Below are positions 44,209 to 53,373 of a stretch of DNA of 64,000 nucleotides, in pieces. The notes under the pieces were generated by a model, which was not told the origin of the DNA, did no database searches, and saw only the letters and a list, made by a program, of their open reading frames with translations. This stretch comes from Streptomyces roseifaciens. GTDB taxonomy: Bacteria; Actinomycetota; Actinomycetes; Streptomycetales; Streptomycetaceae. Position 1 is the first letter of the stretch. Each line of letters begins with the position of its first letter. The position numbers were made by a program, and so were the translations under genes. The stretch is from the NCBI RefSeq assembly GCF_001445655.1, contig NZ_LNBE01000002.1, positions 930,001-994,000 of the forward strand. Direction: 5' to 3'.

Positions 44209-45165
44209 TTACTCGCCTCGGGTGAAGGTGCGCCGGTACTCGCTCGGTGTGGTGCCGAGGATGCGCTGGAAGTGCAGGCGCAGGTTCGCGCCGGTGCCGA
44301 GCCCGATGTCGGCGGCGATCTGTTCGACGCTGCGCTGCGAGCGCTCGAGCAGTTCGCGGGCCAGGTCGATGCGGGCGCGCATCACCCACTGCATCGGCGT
44401 GTAGCCGGTCTCCTCGACGAAGCGCCGGGAGAACGTGCGCGGCGAGACCCCCGCCTCCCGCGCCAGTATGTCGAGGGTGAGGGGCTCGCCGAGCCGGTGC
44501 AGCGCCCACTCGCGGGTGGCGGCGAACCGCTCGCCGAGCGGCTCGGGGACGCTGCGCGGCACGTACTGGGCCTGGCCGCCGCTGCGGTAGGGGGCCGCAA
44601 CCAGACGCCGGGCCGCGTGGTTGGACGCGGCCACTCCGAGGTCGCCGCGCAGGATGTGCAGGCACAGGTCGATGCCGGAGGCGGCGCCGGCCGAGGTGAG
44701 CACGCTGCCCTCGTCGACGAACAACACGTTCTCGTCGACCTGGACGAGCGGATGCCTGGCCTCGAGTGCCCGCGTGTAGTGCCAGTGCGTCGTGGCGCGC
44801 CTGCCGTCGAGCAGGCCCGTGGCGGCGAGCGCGAAGGCACCCGTCGAGATGGCGGCGAGCCGCGCGCCCCGGTCATGGGCGGCGATCAGTGCGTCGACGA
44901 CGGCCTGCGGCGGGTCGTCGCGGTCCGGGAACCGGTAGCCGGGGACGAAGACGATGTCGGCCCACGCAAGCGCGTCGAGGCCGTGGGCGACGTAGTACGC
45001 GAGGCCGTCGCCGCCGGTCACGGGACCGGGTGTCGCCCCGCACACCCGCACCTCGTACGGCATGCTCGCGCGGGTCGTGAAAACCTGCGCGGGAATTCCG
45101 ACATCGAGCGGCTTCGCACCCTCGAGCACGAGGACGGCGACGCGATGCAGATGGGGTGCAGGCAC
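44209..45165 (-). CDS. GlxA-type AraC family regulator (DJ-1/GATase1 domain), 318 aa
   Basis: The N-terminal DJ-1/PfpI-like sensor domain spans about 8-170 (RVAVLVLEGAKPLDVGIPAQ, ISTGAFALAATGLLDGRRAT). The usual nucleophile elbow Cys is replaced by Thr/Gly, so it is a ligand sensor rather than an enzyme. The C-terminal AraC DNA-binding domain spans about 220-315 with two HTHs: LTLDILAREAGVSPRTFSRR and SVEQIAADIGLGTGANLRLH. It lies directly upstream of the gap gene on the same strand and is the best candidate for its regulator. Confidence 0.92.
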   Translation of the reverse strand: MPAPHLHRVAVLVLEGAKPLDVGIPAQVFTTRASMPYEVRVCGATPGPVTGGDGLAYYVAHGLDALAWADIVFVPGYRFPDRDDPPQAVVDALIAAHDRGARLAAISTGAFALAATGLLDGRRATTHWHYTRALEARHPLVQVDENVLFVDEGSVLTSAGAASGIDLCLHILRGDLGVAASNHAARRLVAAPYRSGGQAQYVPRSVPEPLGERFAATREWALHRLGEPLTLDILAREAGVSPRTFSRRFVEETGYTPMQWVMRARIDLARELLERSQRSVEQIAADIGLGTGANLRLHFQRILGTTPSEYRRTFTRGE

Positions 45166-45399
45166 AGGAAGAGGTTACGTGGGGCGTGGGCATGACTTCG
45201 ATACGCCCACTGCGCGGACTGAGCAGACGACCCACCGGCCGGGCTGTCTTCGCCGGAATCGCCGCTGCCCTGATTTGCTACCGCAGACCGGCGGCCTGAC
45301 TGGCGAGGACATCATGCCGACCTGATCCGTACAGTACGCAACGCAATGCCGGCCTGCTGGGGAGCGCCGAGCCCGGCACACATACCGACGAGGTGCCTC

Positions 45400-45580
45400 A
45401 TGACCGACTACCTGGCAGCCGCCATGGCGATGCTCGGACCGGCCCAGAACCGTTACGCGGACGCGTCCGCCTGGGATCGACTCCAAGAACAACTCGGCGT
45501 GGCCCTGCCGTCCGATTACCGGTCCTCGTCGACGCCTACGCCCCGGTTTGGGACGGCCCGGACCGTGGCATGTGAGGCGC
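45400..45580 (+). pseudogene. SMI1/KNR4-like immunity protein, N-terminal remnant
   Basis: ATG 45400 (GAGGTG upstream) reads YADASAWDRLQEQLGVALPS then DYR, the start of a Streptomyces SMI1/KNR4 (SUKH) protein. The expected PVLVDAYAPVWDGPDRG continues in another frame and then stops. SUKH proteins commonly neutralise nuclease toxins of polymorphic toxin systems. Only the first about 60 residues remain. The next gene, on the opposite strand, may belong to the same kind of system. Confidence 0.65.
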
Positions 45581-45623
45581 CAACCGCACCGGTAGGAGAC
45601 GGCGGCCCCAAACGAGATGGCTT

Positions 45624-46172
45624 TCAATACAGGCCGGAGTTGTGATCCGGCGGGTCCACGGAAATGGGCGGGCACTCGTGGAGCACGGTCCACGCGCCGA
45701 CCGAGTAAAGTCTCGGCTCGTCGAGTGCTGGGTCGTCGCTGGTTTCGATGCTTGCGAAGGTGAAGCTTGCCCACGAGTCGGCCGCTGGTTCGGTGAGCAC
45801 GGTCACTTGCGTATCCGGCACTCTGGTATCCAGCCGCCACGGGCATCCGATCGCGTCGAGGGCAGAAGTGACCTGCCGATACGTCATGCGAGGCGGGAAG
45901 GAGACAACCGTGTTCGCCCCCGGGACCGGAAGTTTCAAGGGCCGGTCGTACCAGGTCGAGATGTGGATCGCCGACACGACCCGACAGCGGCAGACGATGA
46001 ATTCGACGTCGCCGTAAAAGAACCTGTGCGAGCCGAGGTGGGGCTCATCGATCCGGCCCAAATCCTCCGCCGGGCCGAGCACTGCGGCGATGTCAGCCAA
46101 GGGCGCACCGCAGCGCAGCACACCAATGCCTCCCGTGGTGCCGACCTCGGCCATCATGTCCAGCAGTGCCAT
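45624..46172 (-). CDS. Hypothetical protein, 182 aa
   Basis: A soluble protein without signal or TM segments. It reads GVLRCGAPLADIAAVLGPAE, HRFFYGDVEFIVCRCRVVSA and a C-terminal acidic tail. The pattern of a short alpha/beta protein with an early ADIAAVLGPAEDLG motif resembles small immunity-like proteins of streptomycetes. The nearby SUKH remnant fits that context, but I do not recognise the family. Confidence 0.7.
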   Translation of the reverse strand: MALLDMMAEVGTTGGIGVLRCGAPLADIAAVLGPAEDLGRIDEPHLGSHRFFYGDVEFIVCRCRVVSAIHISTWYDRPLKLPVPGANTVVSFPPRMTYRQVTSALDAIGCPWRLDTRVPDTQVTVLTEPAADSWASFTFASIETSDDPALDEPRLYSVGAWTVLHECPPISVDPPDHNSGLY

Positions 46173-46459
46173 GCACTGGATTATCGCAGGTCACAGACTT
46201 CCTCCTGGGAGAGGAGCCGCCAGTGGCCGGGGAATCTTCAGGCTGAGGCAGGGCAGAAACCCGACCTGCGCCTGGACTCGCCTGCCTACGTTGCCCAGCT
46301 GCGCTGATCACCGCCCGTGTCGTCGCCGCAGCGGACGAGGGTGTCGACCCTGCCTGTCGGCAGCAGCCGTCCGGCTACCCATGTTGGTGCAGTGCGACAG
46401 GGAGTCCGGCGGTATGCCTGCGCTTGCTCCGGCTGTGCTCGGCAGCTGATCATTCGCGG

Positions 46460-46750
46460 ATGAGACCCGAAGTTCAGTCGTTTGTCGTGGCGGGCCCTCT
46501 GCCCGATTGGGATGCCGACGAGGAGGAGATCGAGCGGAGGGTGAAGCAGCTCGAAGCCATCTCCACGCCTGTCACAACGGAGGAGGCGCATGCATTGGCC
46601 GGCTGCTTCGGTCCGGATGACTGCTATGGCGTCGCATGGTCGTTGGTGCACTTGATCGAGACCGCACCGGGTCCGTTGCCCCCAGTAGGCCGTCCCGGCC
46701 CTGACGCCGACGGGTGGCAGCAAACCCTCTGGGGCCGGTGGGGAACCTGA
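46460..46750 (+). CDS. Hypothetical protein, 96 aa
   Basis: From ATG 46460: MRPEVQSFVVAGPLPDWDAD, IERRVKQLEAISTPVTTEEA, LAGCFGPDDCYGVAWSLVHL. An acidic, helical, cytoplasmic protein with no export signal. The central segment with two Cys around a Phe-Gly-Pro turn looks conserved-domain-like but is not recognised. The frame extends slightly upstream without support. Confidence 0.6.
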   Translation: MRPEVQSFVVAGPLPDWDADEEEIERRVKQLEAISTPVTTEEAHALAGCFGPDDCYGVAWSLVHLIETAPGPLPPVGRPGPDADGWQQTLWGRWGT

Positions 46751-46964
46751 GGGTATCCAGGCAGGCAAGGCCCATGGCGTGATCGTCAGGGCTTGTGTCG
46801 TTCGGCTTCGGTGATGCGGAAGCCGTAGGGCTCGGCGCCGGTCTGGATGAGGGTGCAGCGGAAGGCGATCCGTCGGTGGTGGCCGCGCAGGGCCGGGGGT
46901 CACCGAACTCGACACTCTCAAGGTCCCGGCGCCGGACCCGGCCGACTCACCCGCCATAGCGAAT

Positions 46965-47861
46965 TCATCGCAGGGTGAGCGGAACCTCGGATTCGACGCC
47001 GGACAGCTTCTCCGGATTGCGGACGAAGTAGAGGCCGGTGATCCGAGCGTCCTCGACACGGATCGTCATGATGCCGTCGAGCTCGCCGTCCAGATGGACG
47101 ATGAGGGCCGGGTTGCCGTTGACCACGGTGGGGCCAAGGGCGATCGTGTGTTGGGTCTTGCCGGTTCCGCCGACGATGAGTCGGGCCACCTTGTCGGCGC
47201 CGGTGATCGGCCGCAGGGCAGCGTGCTTGAGGCCACCGCCGTCGCCCATGTAGACGACCTCAGGGGCGAGCACCTTGAGGAGACCCTGAAGGTCCCCGGT
47301 CTCGAGCGCATGCTGGAGTGACTCCAGCGCTGCCCGGGTCTCACTGGCGGAGGCCACCTGGCGAGGGCGGCGGGCATCGACGTGCCGGCGGGCGCGGTGG
47401 GCGATCTGCCGGACGGCCGCGGGGCTCTTGTCGACGGCGGCCGCGATCTCGTCGTAGCCGACGTCGAAGGCCTCGCGCAGCACGAAGACGGCGCGCTCGG
47501 TCGGCGACAGGGTTTCGAGGACGAGCATCATCGCCATCGACACACTCTCGGCGAGCTCGATGTCCTCGGCCACGTCCGGTGCCGTGAGCAGCGGCTCGGG
47601 CAGCCAGGGGCCGAGGTACGCCTCTCTGCGGCGCGTCAGGGCTCGCAGCCGGTTGAGTGACTGGCGGGTCGTGATCCGGACGAGGTAGGCACGTTGGTCG
47701 CGCACCTGCTCCAGGTCGACCTTGACCCAGCGCAGCCAGGTCTCCTGGAGGACGTCTTCGGCGTCGGCCGCCGATCCGAGCATCTCGTAGGCGACCGTGA
47801 AGAGCAGGTTGCGGTGGGCGACAAAACTCTCGGTCGCCGGGTCGGCGGCATGCTCGTTCAC
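46965..47861 (-). CDS. sigJ: ECF41-type extracytoplasmic-function sigma factor, 298 aa
   Basis: Sigma2 (about 11-80, with VAYEMLGSAADAEDVLQETW) and sigma4 (about 115-165, LSPTERAVFVLREAFDVGYD) are joined to a SnoaL-like C-terminal extension. That extension carries the three ECF41 hallmarks: WLPEP in the linker, DGGG (YMGDGGGLK) and the near-terminal NPxKL (VRNPEKL). The extension regulates activity in place of an anti-sigma factor. The downstream target is the oxidoreductase gene at 48144-49349. A matching promoter lies upstream. The GTG start at 47861 is based on similarity of NEHAADPATESFVAHRNLLF; a longer N-terminus is open. Confidence 0.92.
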   Translation of the reverse strand: MNEHAADPATESFVAHRNLLFTVAYEMLGSAADAEDVLQETWLRWVKVDLEQVRDQRAYLVRITTRQSLNRLRALTRRREAYLGPWLPEPLLTAPDVAEDIELAESVSMAMMLVLETLSPTERAVFVLREAFDVGYDEIAAAVDKSPAAVRQIAHRARRHVDARRPRQVASASETRAALESLQHALETGDLQGLLKVLAPEVVYMGDGGGLKHAALRPITGADKVARLIVGGTGKTQHTIALGPTVVNGNPALIVHLDGELDGIMTIRVEDARITGLYFVRNPEKLSGVESEVPLTLR

Positions 47862-47981
47862 ACCTCGAACCGTTCGCGGACGGCCGTGGTCTTCGGAGGT
47901 CTTCAAGCGTGCATCCACAGCACGGTCCCTTTCGTTGGCGGCCGTTCGGTCCGACCCGCCTGTCGGTGGGGTCGAGAGTGG

Positions 47982-48008
47982 GACTCCACTCGGCGCACGG
48001 CTGTGACA
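47982..48008 (-). promoter_or_regulatory. Candidate ECF41 promoter for sigJ
   Basis: On the minus strand TGTCACA (48008-48002), a 16-bp spacer and AGTC (47985-47982). This resembles the known ECF41 consensus TGTCACA-N16-CGTC and would start transcription about 110 bp before the sigma gene. The same -35 element and spacing recur before the oxidoreductase gene. Confidence 0.6.
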
Positions 48009-48143
48009 CGCCAAGTTGATCATGATTCGTTGCTGAAAGGGCTGCTGATGAGCGCATAAGTGCAGCGGCGTCCCCGCGACATGGGCGTCGCCGCACGGTA
48101 TGCGTTCTGGATCCGTTGCGATCGGATCGGACGGTTCGACCAC

Positions 48144-49349
48144 CTAAGCAGCCTGATCAGCAGGGGCCGGCGTCTCACCGCCGTTTGCCTGCAGCAGCTG
48201 CCGGCGCGTGGCACCGCCTGGGATGCGGTGCAGGCGGTACGCGCCGGGCTTGTGCGCCTCGTCGGCCAGGTGCTTGATGACGCCCACGCAAACGGCCTCC
48301 TTGAGCTTCGCGCCCAGGCGGCCGTCGATGTTGAACCACACCGCGACGTCGGACCGGTTGGCGAACTGGAAGATGCCGTCGCGTCGGCCCAGGCTGATGC
48401 ACTGGGCAGCGAACGACTGGTTGACGGTTTCGGGCCGCTCACCCGCGATCCGAGCCATTACCGTGTCGGCGGCCCGCGCGCCCAGGGGCATCGCGGCCTG
48501 GCAGCTCATCCGCAGGGGGAGGTCCGACGGCGCCGCCGAGTCCCCGGCCGCAATGATGCGTACGTCGTCCACGCTGGTCAGCGTCTCGTCCGTGCGCAGG
48601 CGGCCCAGGGCGTCGGTGCTCAGCCCGCTGCGCGCGGCCAAGTCCGGAACGCCGAATCCGGCGGTCCAGATCGTCACCTCACTCGGCAGCTCACGGCCGT
48701 CGCCGAGTCGCACGGCATCGCGGGTCACCGCCGTCACCGACGCGCCGGGGCCGTCGAGGACAGTCACCCCAAGCCTGACCAGTCGCTTGGCGACCGAGCG
48801 CCGGCCCCGGGGGTGCAGGTAGGGCCCGAGGACCCCGCCGCAGACCAGGGTCACGCTGTGGCCCCGCTCCGCCAGCTCGGCCGCGGTCTCGATACCGGTC
48901 GGGCCCGCTCCGACCACCGTCACAGGGGCGGTGGCGGGCGTGGCATCGAGGACCGGCCGCAGCCGCTGCGCTTCCTCCAGGTCGGCAATCGGGTAGGCGT
49001 ACTCGGCCGCTCCGGGCACGCGCGGGTCGGCACTGCCACTGCCCACGGCGTAAACCAGGTAGTCGTAGTCGACTGTGCCTCCGCTTGCCAACGTCAGGCC
49101 GCGCCCGGCCGCGTCGATTCGGGTCACGGCGTCGACCACCAGCCGGACGCCCTCGCCCAGGACCTCCCGGTAGTTGACGACCGCGCCGTGGGTCCCGCCC
49201 ACCAGTTGGTGCAGGCGGATCCGGTGGACGAAGGCCGGGCGCGGGTTGATCAGTGTCACCGTCACGTCGTCGCGCTGCGTCAGGCGATTGGCCGCCATGA
49301 CACCGGCGTACCCGCCGCCGACCACGACCACATCGATGTTTTTGTTCAT
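48144..49349 (-). CDS. FAD-dependent NADH dehydrogenase-like oxidoreductase, 401 aa
   Basis: A pyridine-nucleotide-disulphide-type flavoprotein of the NDH-2 group. VVVVGGGYAGVMAANRL at residues 6-22 binds FAD. VTVVGAGPTGIETAAELAER at about 147-166 is the NAD(P)H site. IIAAGDSAAPSDLPLRMSCQ is the second FAD motif. There is no CxxxxC disulphide and no C-terminal TM, so it is soluble or peripheral. ATG 49349 follows GGAG. ECF41 sigma genes are characteristically linked to such carboxymuconolactone/oxidoreductase/epimerase partners, and the shared promoter motif supports control by the downstream sigma factor. Confidence 0.9.
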   Translation of the reverse strand: MNKNIDVVVVGGGYAGVMAANRLTQRDDVTVTLINPRPAFVHRIRLHQLVGGTHGAVVNYREVLGEGVRLVVDAVTRIDAAGRGLTLASGGTVDYDYLVYAVGSGSADPRVPGAAEYAYPIADLEEAQRLRPVLDATPATAPVTVVGAGPTGIETAAELAERGHSVTLVCGGVLGPYLHPRGRRSVAKRLVRLGVTVLDGPGASVTAVTRDAVRLGDGRELPSEVTIWTAGFGVPDLAARSGLSTDALGRLRTDETLTSVDDVRIIAAGDSAAPSDLPLRMSCQAAMPLGARAADTVMARIAGERPETVNQSFAAQCISLGRRDGIFQFANRSDVAVWFNIDGRLGAKLKEAVCVGVIKHLADEAHKPGAYRLHRIPGGATRRQLLQANGGETPAPADQAA

Positions 49350-49383
49350 GGTGTCTCCTCCGCTCCAAGGGGTTCGGCCACAA

Positions 49384-49410
49384 GACACCGCGTGACCGAT
49401 CGCTGTGACA
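49384..49410 (-). promoter_or_regulatory. Candidate ECF41 promoter for the oxidoreductase
   Basis: Minus strand TGTCACA (49410-49404), 16-bp spacer, TGTC (49387-49384), 34 bp before the start codon. The -35 box and spacer are identical in form to the site before sigJ, as expected if both genes belong to the same sigma regulon. Confidence 0.62.
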
Positions 49411-49639
49411 TCCTGTGAGGTGGATCACTGCTGGCGTGGTCGCCTGGACGGAATCCGGCCTGACCGCTGGGACTTCACCGAGCGCCGTCATCCGATTGAC
49501 CGGTGTTGCCGTCGCGAAGCCGGGGTGACGAGCAGCGGCTGGCCGGGAACGGAGACGAGGCCCTGGCTGCGCCGTTCAGACGGGACCGGACCACAAGCGT
49601 CAGGAGCTGCACCGCGTCCGGGTCACGCAGCAGCCACAG

Positions 49640-49996
49640 CCCCTCGCGCGGAACGGGGCAAGCGCGAGCGGGTGGTCCGCCGGCAGACGTACCGGCATGT
49701 GGCCGAGGGGCTGTCGGGGAACGCGGCTGTGGACATCATCGGCGGGAAGATCCGCCTGGACCGGCTGGAAGATCCGCCTGGACCGGCTGGAAGCCGATTC
49801 CGAGCCCGCCGGCTACAAGATGGTGCACGACGCGGTGCAGATGATGCCACCGAAGGCGGACCACCCCGAGCTGCTGCTGGAGGTCCACGCCCGCACCGGC
49901 ATGCTGGACGCCTTCGAGCGCATCAGCGGCAAGGTCGCACGTCCCGACGACCTGGACATCACTCCGACCGCCCTGTTGGTGCGCAAGTGGCGGTGA
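49640..49996 (+). pseudogene. Tn3-family transposase fragment
   Basis: One frame reads VRRQTYRHVAEGLSGNAAVD and IIGGKIRLDRLE. After a 22-bp duplication the next frame continues GYKMVHDAVQMMPPKADHPE, LLLEVHARTGMLDAFERISG and PDDLDITPTALLV. This is an internal part of the TnpA of Tn3-type elements as found in actinomycetes. The catalytic C-terminal DDE region is missing. No 38-bp terminal repeats were seen. Confidence 0.65.
49747..49790 (+). repeat. 22-bp perfect tandem duplication
   Basis: The 22 bases at 49747-49768 are repeated exactly at 49769-49790. Because 22 is not a multiple of three, this duplication is the frameshift in the transposase remnant. It is a visible slippage-type inactivating lesion that is unlikely to be a base-calling error. 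Confidence 0.92.
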
Positions 49997-50029
49997 CACC
50001 GATGCCGACGCCGCCACCAGGATGTGTCG

Positions 50030-50668
50030 CTAGCGGTTGTCCTCAGGGTGCGGTTCCGTCGCGTAGGGGTTCAGCTCATCGTCCGCGAGCACGCCCACGA
50101 AGGGTTCACCCTCCCCCGCGAAGGTGTACGCGCCGCCCTCGATGCGCCCGATCAGGCTGTGCGTCCATTCCGCTTCGCTGTCGGCTGAGTGCACCCACAT
50201 GTTCATGATCTCGCCGATGTGCCCGAGCTGTTCGGGCCCCTTCTCCGGCGTGTAGTACTCGGTGACCCCGGCCCGCCACTGCTCAAGCCCTCTGATTCGC
50301 TCCTTGAGGAGTGCGACGGCCTCGTCTCGCGGCAGGTCGACGATGAATCCGATGCCGGCCGAGAGCATGTCCACCTTCTGGTGGTACGAGGTCAGAGCCT
50401 GGCGCAGCAGCGTGAGGTACTCCTCTGTGCCCTTGTCGGTGATCTCGTACTCGACACGCGGCGGGCCGCCGACGGTGCTCGGCTCGATCTCGTGCGCGAG
50501 GAGGAGCCCTTGCTTCGCCATCTGCTTGAGGGCGTGGTAGATCGACCCCGGCTTGGCGTTCGACCATTCGTGGGCGCCCCAGAATTCCAGGTCGTTGCGC
50601 ACCTGGTAGCCGTGCGCCCGTCCGTGTTGGCGGACCGCGCCGAGGACCAGCAGCCGGATCGCCGACAT
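50030..50668 (-). CDS. PadR family transcriptional regulator, 212 aa
   Basis: A PadR subfamily-2 protein. The N-terminal winged helix spans about 1-85 (LVLGAVRQHGRAHGYQVRND, WSNAKPGSIYHALKQMAKQG, PPRVEYEITDKGTEEYL). A helical dimerisation and ligand domain follows (IGFIVDLPRDEAVALLKERI, EIMNMWVHSADSEAEWTHSL). ATG 50668 was chosen over one 21 bp upstream because GAGGAGAGACG lies before it. It is transcribed divergently from the DrrAB-like exporter. Repeated sites in the spacer indicate that it represses both, with the exported drug as the likely inducer. Confidence 0.93.
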   Translation of the reverse strand: MSAIRLLVLGAVRQHGRAHGYQVRNDLEFWGAHEWSNAKPGSIYHALKQMAKQGLLLAHEIEPSTVGGPPRVEYEITDKGTEEYLTLLRQALTSYHQKVDMLSAGIGFIVDLPRDEAVALLKERIRGLEQWRAGVTEYYTPEKGPEQLGHIGEIMNMWVHSADSEAEWTHSLIGRIEGGAYTFAGEGEPFVGVLADDELNPYATEPHPEDNR

Positions 50669-50685
50669 GAACGTCTCTCCTCTAG

Positions 50686-50814
50686 ACAATTTTGACTAGG
50701 TTACCACTCTTCAAGTTTGACCAGTAGGCCCAACCCTGGATGCCTCCACCATGTAATCAAGTTTGACTAACTCGCCGAGGCGTCCTACCTTGCAGCTCTA
50801 GTCAAGTTTGACCA
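50686..50814. promoter_or_regulatory. Four-copy PadR operator array
   Basis: TCAAGTTTGACCA occurs at 50711-50723 and 50802-50814, TCAAGTTTGACTA at 50757-50769, and a diverged ACAATTTTGACTA at 50686-50698. The three strong copies are 46 and 45 bp apart, all in the same orientation, and cover the spacer between padR and the ABC ATPase gene. The last copy lies just before the TTG start's ribosome site. The regularity strongly suggests binding sites of the PadR regulator. Confidence 0.75.
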
Positions 50815-50832
50815 CCGGCTGAGGAGGGTGTT

Positions 50833-51771
50833 TTGACTGACTACGATCTGGCGATCGTCGTCGAAGGCCTGCGGAAGAAGTACGGGGACAAGCAGGCCCT
50901 CGACGGCCTCGATCTCACGGTCCGAGCCGGTACCGTCCAGGGGATTCTCGGCCCGAACGGCGCCGGAAAGACCACAGCCGTACGCATCATGTCCACGCTG
51001 CTGCGCCCCGAGGAGGGGCATGTCGAGGTGGCGGGCATCGACGTGAGGACCCGGGCCGATGAGGTGCGCTCGCGGATCGGGCTGCTCGGCCAGAACGCCG
51101 CCGTCGACGAGGAGCTCAGCGGCCGCCAGAACCTGGAGATGTTCGGTCGCCTCTACCACCTCGGCGCGCGCCGTGCCCGCGCCCGGGCTGATGAGCTCCT
51201 GGCCCGGTTCGGGCTCGCGGACACCGGCAACAAGGCCATCAAGCAGTACAGCGGCGGTATGCGGCGGCGGCTCGACCTGGCGGCGTCCCTCATTTCCCAG
51301 CCGCAGGTGCTCTTCCTGGACGAGCCCACGACCGGGCTCGACCCCCGCGGCCGCACGGAGGTGTGGAACGCGGTGCGCTCACTGGTCGGCGGCGGCACGA
51401 CCGTCCTGCTGACCACGCAGTACTTGGAGGAGGCCGACCAGCTGGCCGACCGGATCGCGGTGATCAACCACGGGAAGGTCATCGCGGAGGGCACGGCGGA
51501 CGAGTTGAAGTCCAAGACCGGCGGCGACCGCATCGACGTGGTCCTGCACGACACGGCCCAGCTGGCCCGCGCCGCCTCTCTCCTGCCCGGTGGCGCGGTG
51601 GTGGACGAGGACCGGCGGATGATCAGCACCTCGGTCACCGACCGGATGGCCGCGCTGACCGAGACCGTACGGGCGCTGGAGGCGGCCGGCATCGAGGCGG
51701 AGGACATCGCGGTACGCCGGCCGACGCTCGACGAAGTCTTCATGCACCTGACGAAGGAGGACCCCGCATGA
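50833..51771 (+). CDS. DrrA-like ABC transporter ATPase, 312 aa
   Basis: The ATPase subunit of a daunorubicin-resistance-type exporter. Walker A is [14 protein letters not shown] at about 40-53. The signature is [17 protein letters not shown], Walker B with Asp/Glu is [13 protein letters not shown], and the switch His region is [15 protein letters not shown]. The C-terminal DrrA extension ends DEVFMHLT. The TTG start at 50833 follows GAGGAGGG. Its stop overlaps the permease start in an ATGA, giving tight coupling. It is controlled by the PadR array upstream. Confidence 0.95.
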   Translation: MTDYDLAIVVEGLRKKYGDKQALDGLDLTVRAGTVQGILGPNGAGKTTAVRIMSTLLRPEEGHVEVAGIDVRTRADEVRSRIGLLGQNAAVDEELSGRQNLEMFGRLYHLGARRARARADELLARFGLADTGNKAIKQYSGGMRRRLDLAASLISQPQVLFLDEPTTGLDPRGRTEVWNAVRSLVGGGTTVLLTTQYLEEADQLADRIAVINHGKVIAEGTADELKSKTGGDRIDVVLHDTAQLARAASLLPGGAVVDEDRRMISTSVTDRMAALTETVRALEAAGIEAEDIAVRRPTLDEVFMHLTKEDPA

Positions 51772-52592
51772 GTGCGACCCACAGTGTGAGCACGGCGCAC
51801 GGTACGGGTGCGAAGCTGAGCTGGGCAGCCGCCGACTCCTGGACGATGACCAGGCGCGAACTGGCCCACTGGGCGCGCCAGCCCGTGCAGGTGATTGTCG
51901 GCCTGGTCTTCCCGGTGATGATGCTGCTGATGTTCAGCTACCTGATCGGCGGCGGACAGGGCATCGACGGGGACTTCAAGGCCTACCTGGTGCCCGGCAT
52001 GCTCACCATGACCATGGCCTTCGGCCTTGAGACCACCATGCTCTCGGTCACCCAGGACCTCGGCAAGGGGGTCATCGACCGGTTCCGCTCGATGCCCATG
52101 AACTCCGGCGCGGTCCTCGTCGGACGGAGCGTCGCGGACATGCTGCAGTCGGCGGTCGGACTGACCGTGATGATCGCGGTCGGATACGCGATCGGCTGGC
52201 GCCGGCACGAAGGATTCGCCTCCTTCCTGGGCGCGGTGGGACTGCTGTTGCTGCTGCGGTTCGCGATGCTGTGGATCGGCATCCACCTGGCGATGGTCGC
52301 GGGCAAGCCGGAACTGGTGCAGGCGGTGCAGATCCTGGTCTGGCCGGTCAGCTTCCTCTCCAACGCCATCGCCTCGCCCGAATCGATGCCGTCCTGGCTG
52401 GGCGCGATCGTGGAGTGGAACCCGATGTCGGCGACGGCCACGGCAGTACGTGGTCTGTTCGGTAACCCGGGCGCGGGTGGCGACTCCTGGGCCACGACCC
52501 ACGCAGAACTCCTCGCAGTGGCCTGGCCGGTGGCCCTGATCGCGGTGTTCTTCCCGCTGGCAGTGAAGCGGTTCCGGGACCTGAGCCGCTAA
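51768..52592 (+). CDS. DrrB-like ABC transporter permease, 274 aa
   Basis: A six-TM ABC-2 type permease partnering the preceding ATPase. Helices are at about 38-58 ([20 protein letters not shown]), 73-95, 122-142 ([20 protein letters not shown]), 150-175, 185-200 ([20 protein letters not shown]) and 240-262. The ABC-2 signature region is [23 protein letters not shown] 51768 overlaps the ATPase stop. Together they would export a hydrophobic drug. A hairpin terminator follows the stop. Confidence 0.95.
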   Translation: MSATHSVSTAHGTGAKLSWAAADSWTMTRRELAHWARQPVQVIVGLVFPVMMLLMFSYLIGGGQGIDGDFKAYLVPGMLTMTMAFGLETTMLSVTQDLGKGVIDRFRSMPMNSGAVLVGRSVADMLQSAVGLTVMIAVGYAIGWRRHEGFASFLGAVGLLLLLRFAMLWIGIHLAMVAGKPELVQAVQILVWPVSFLSNAIASPESMPSWLGAIVEWNPMSATATAVRGLFGNPGAGGDSWATTHAELLAVAWPVALIAVFFPLAVKRFRDLSR

Positions 52593-52598
52593 CGGACC

Positions 52599-52645
52599 GG
52601 GCCCCCGGCCTCCGGTCCGGTTTGCCGGGTCGGAGGCAGGGGCCC
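52599..52645 (+). terminator. Strong hairpin after the exporter operon
   Basis: GGGCCCC (52599-52605) plus GCCTCCG (52608-52614) pair with CGGAGGC (52631-52637) plus GGGGCCC (52639-52645). This gives two stacked 7-bp stems with a 16-base loop, beginning 7 bp after the permease stop codon. There is no T-run, as is usual in Streptomyces. Confidence 0.7.
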
Positions 52646-53190
<545 letters not shown>

Positions 53191-53373
53191 CGCGCAGCTC
53201 CTGACTTGCTATGGCGGTGCCTTTCGGGCAGAGCAGCAGCCCGGGAGAGCTTCGTTCACTGCTGGCTTGTGTCTGGGGGCCACTGCTGCCGGGAGGAACC
53301 AGTACAGAACCTGGCGGTCGGATGCCAGGCATCGTGTAGATGAGCCTGTGTCCCCTTTCTGGGAGGGAGCTTC

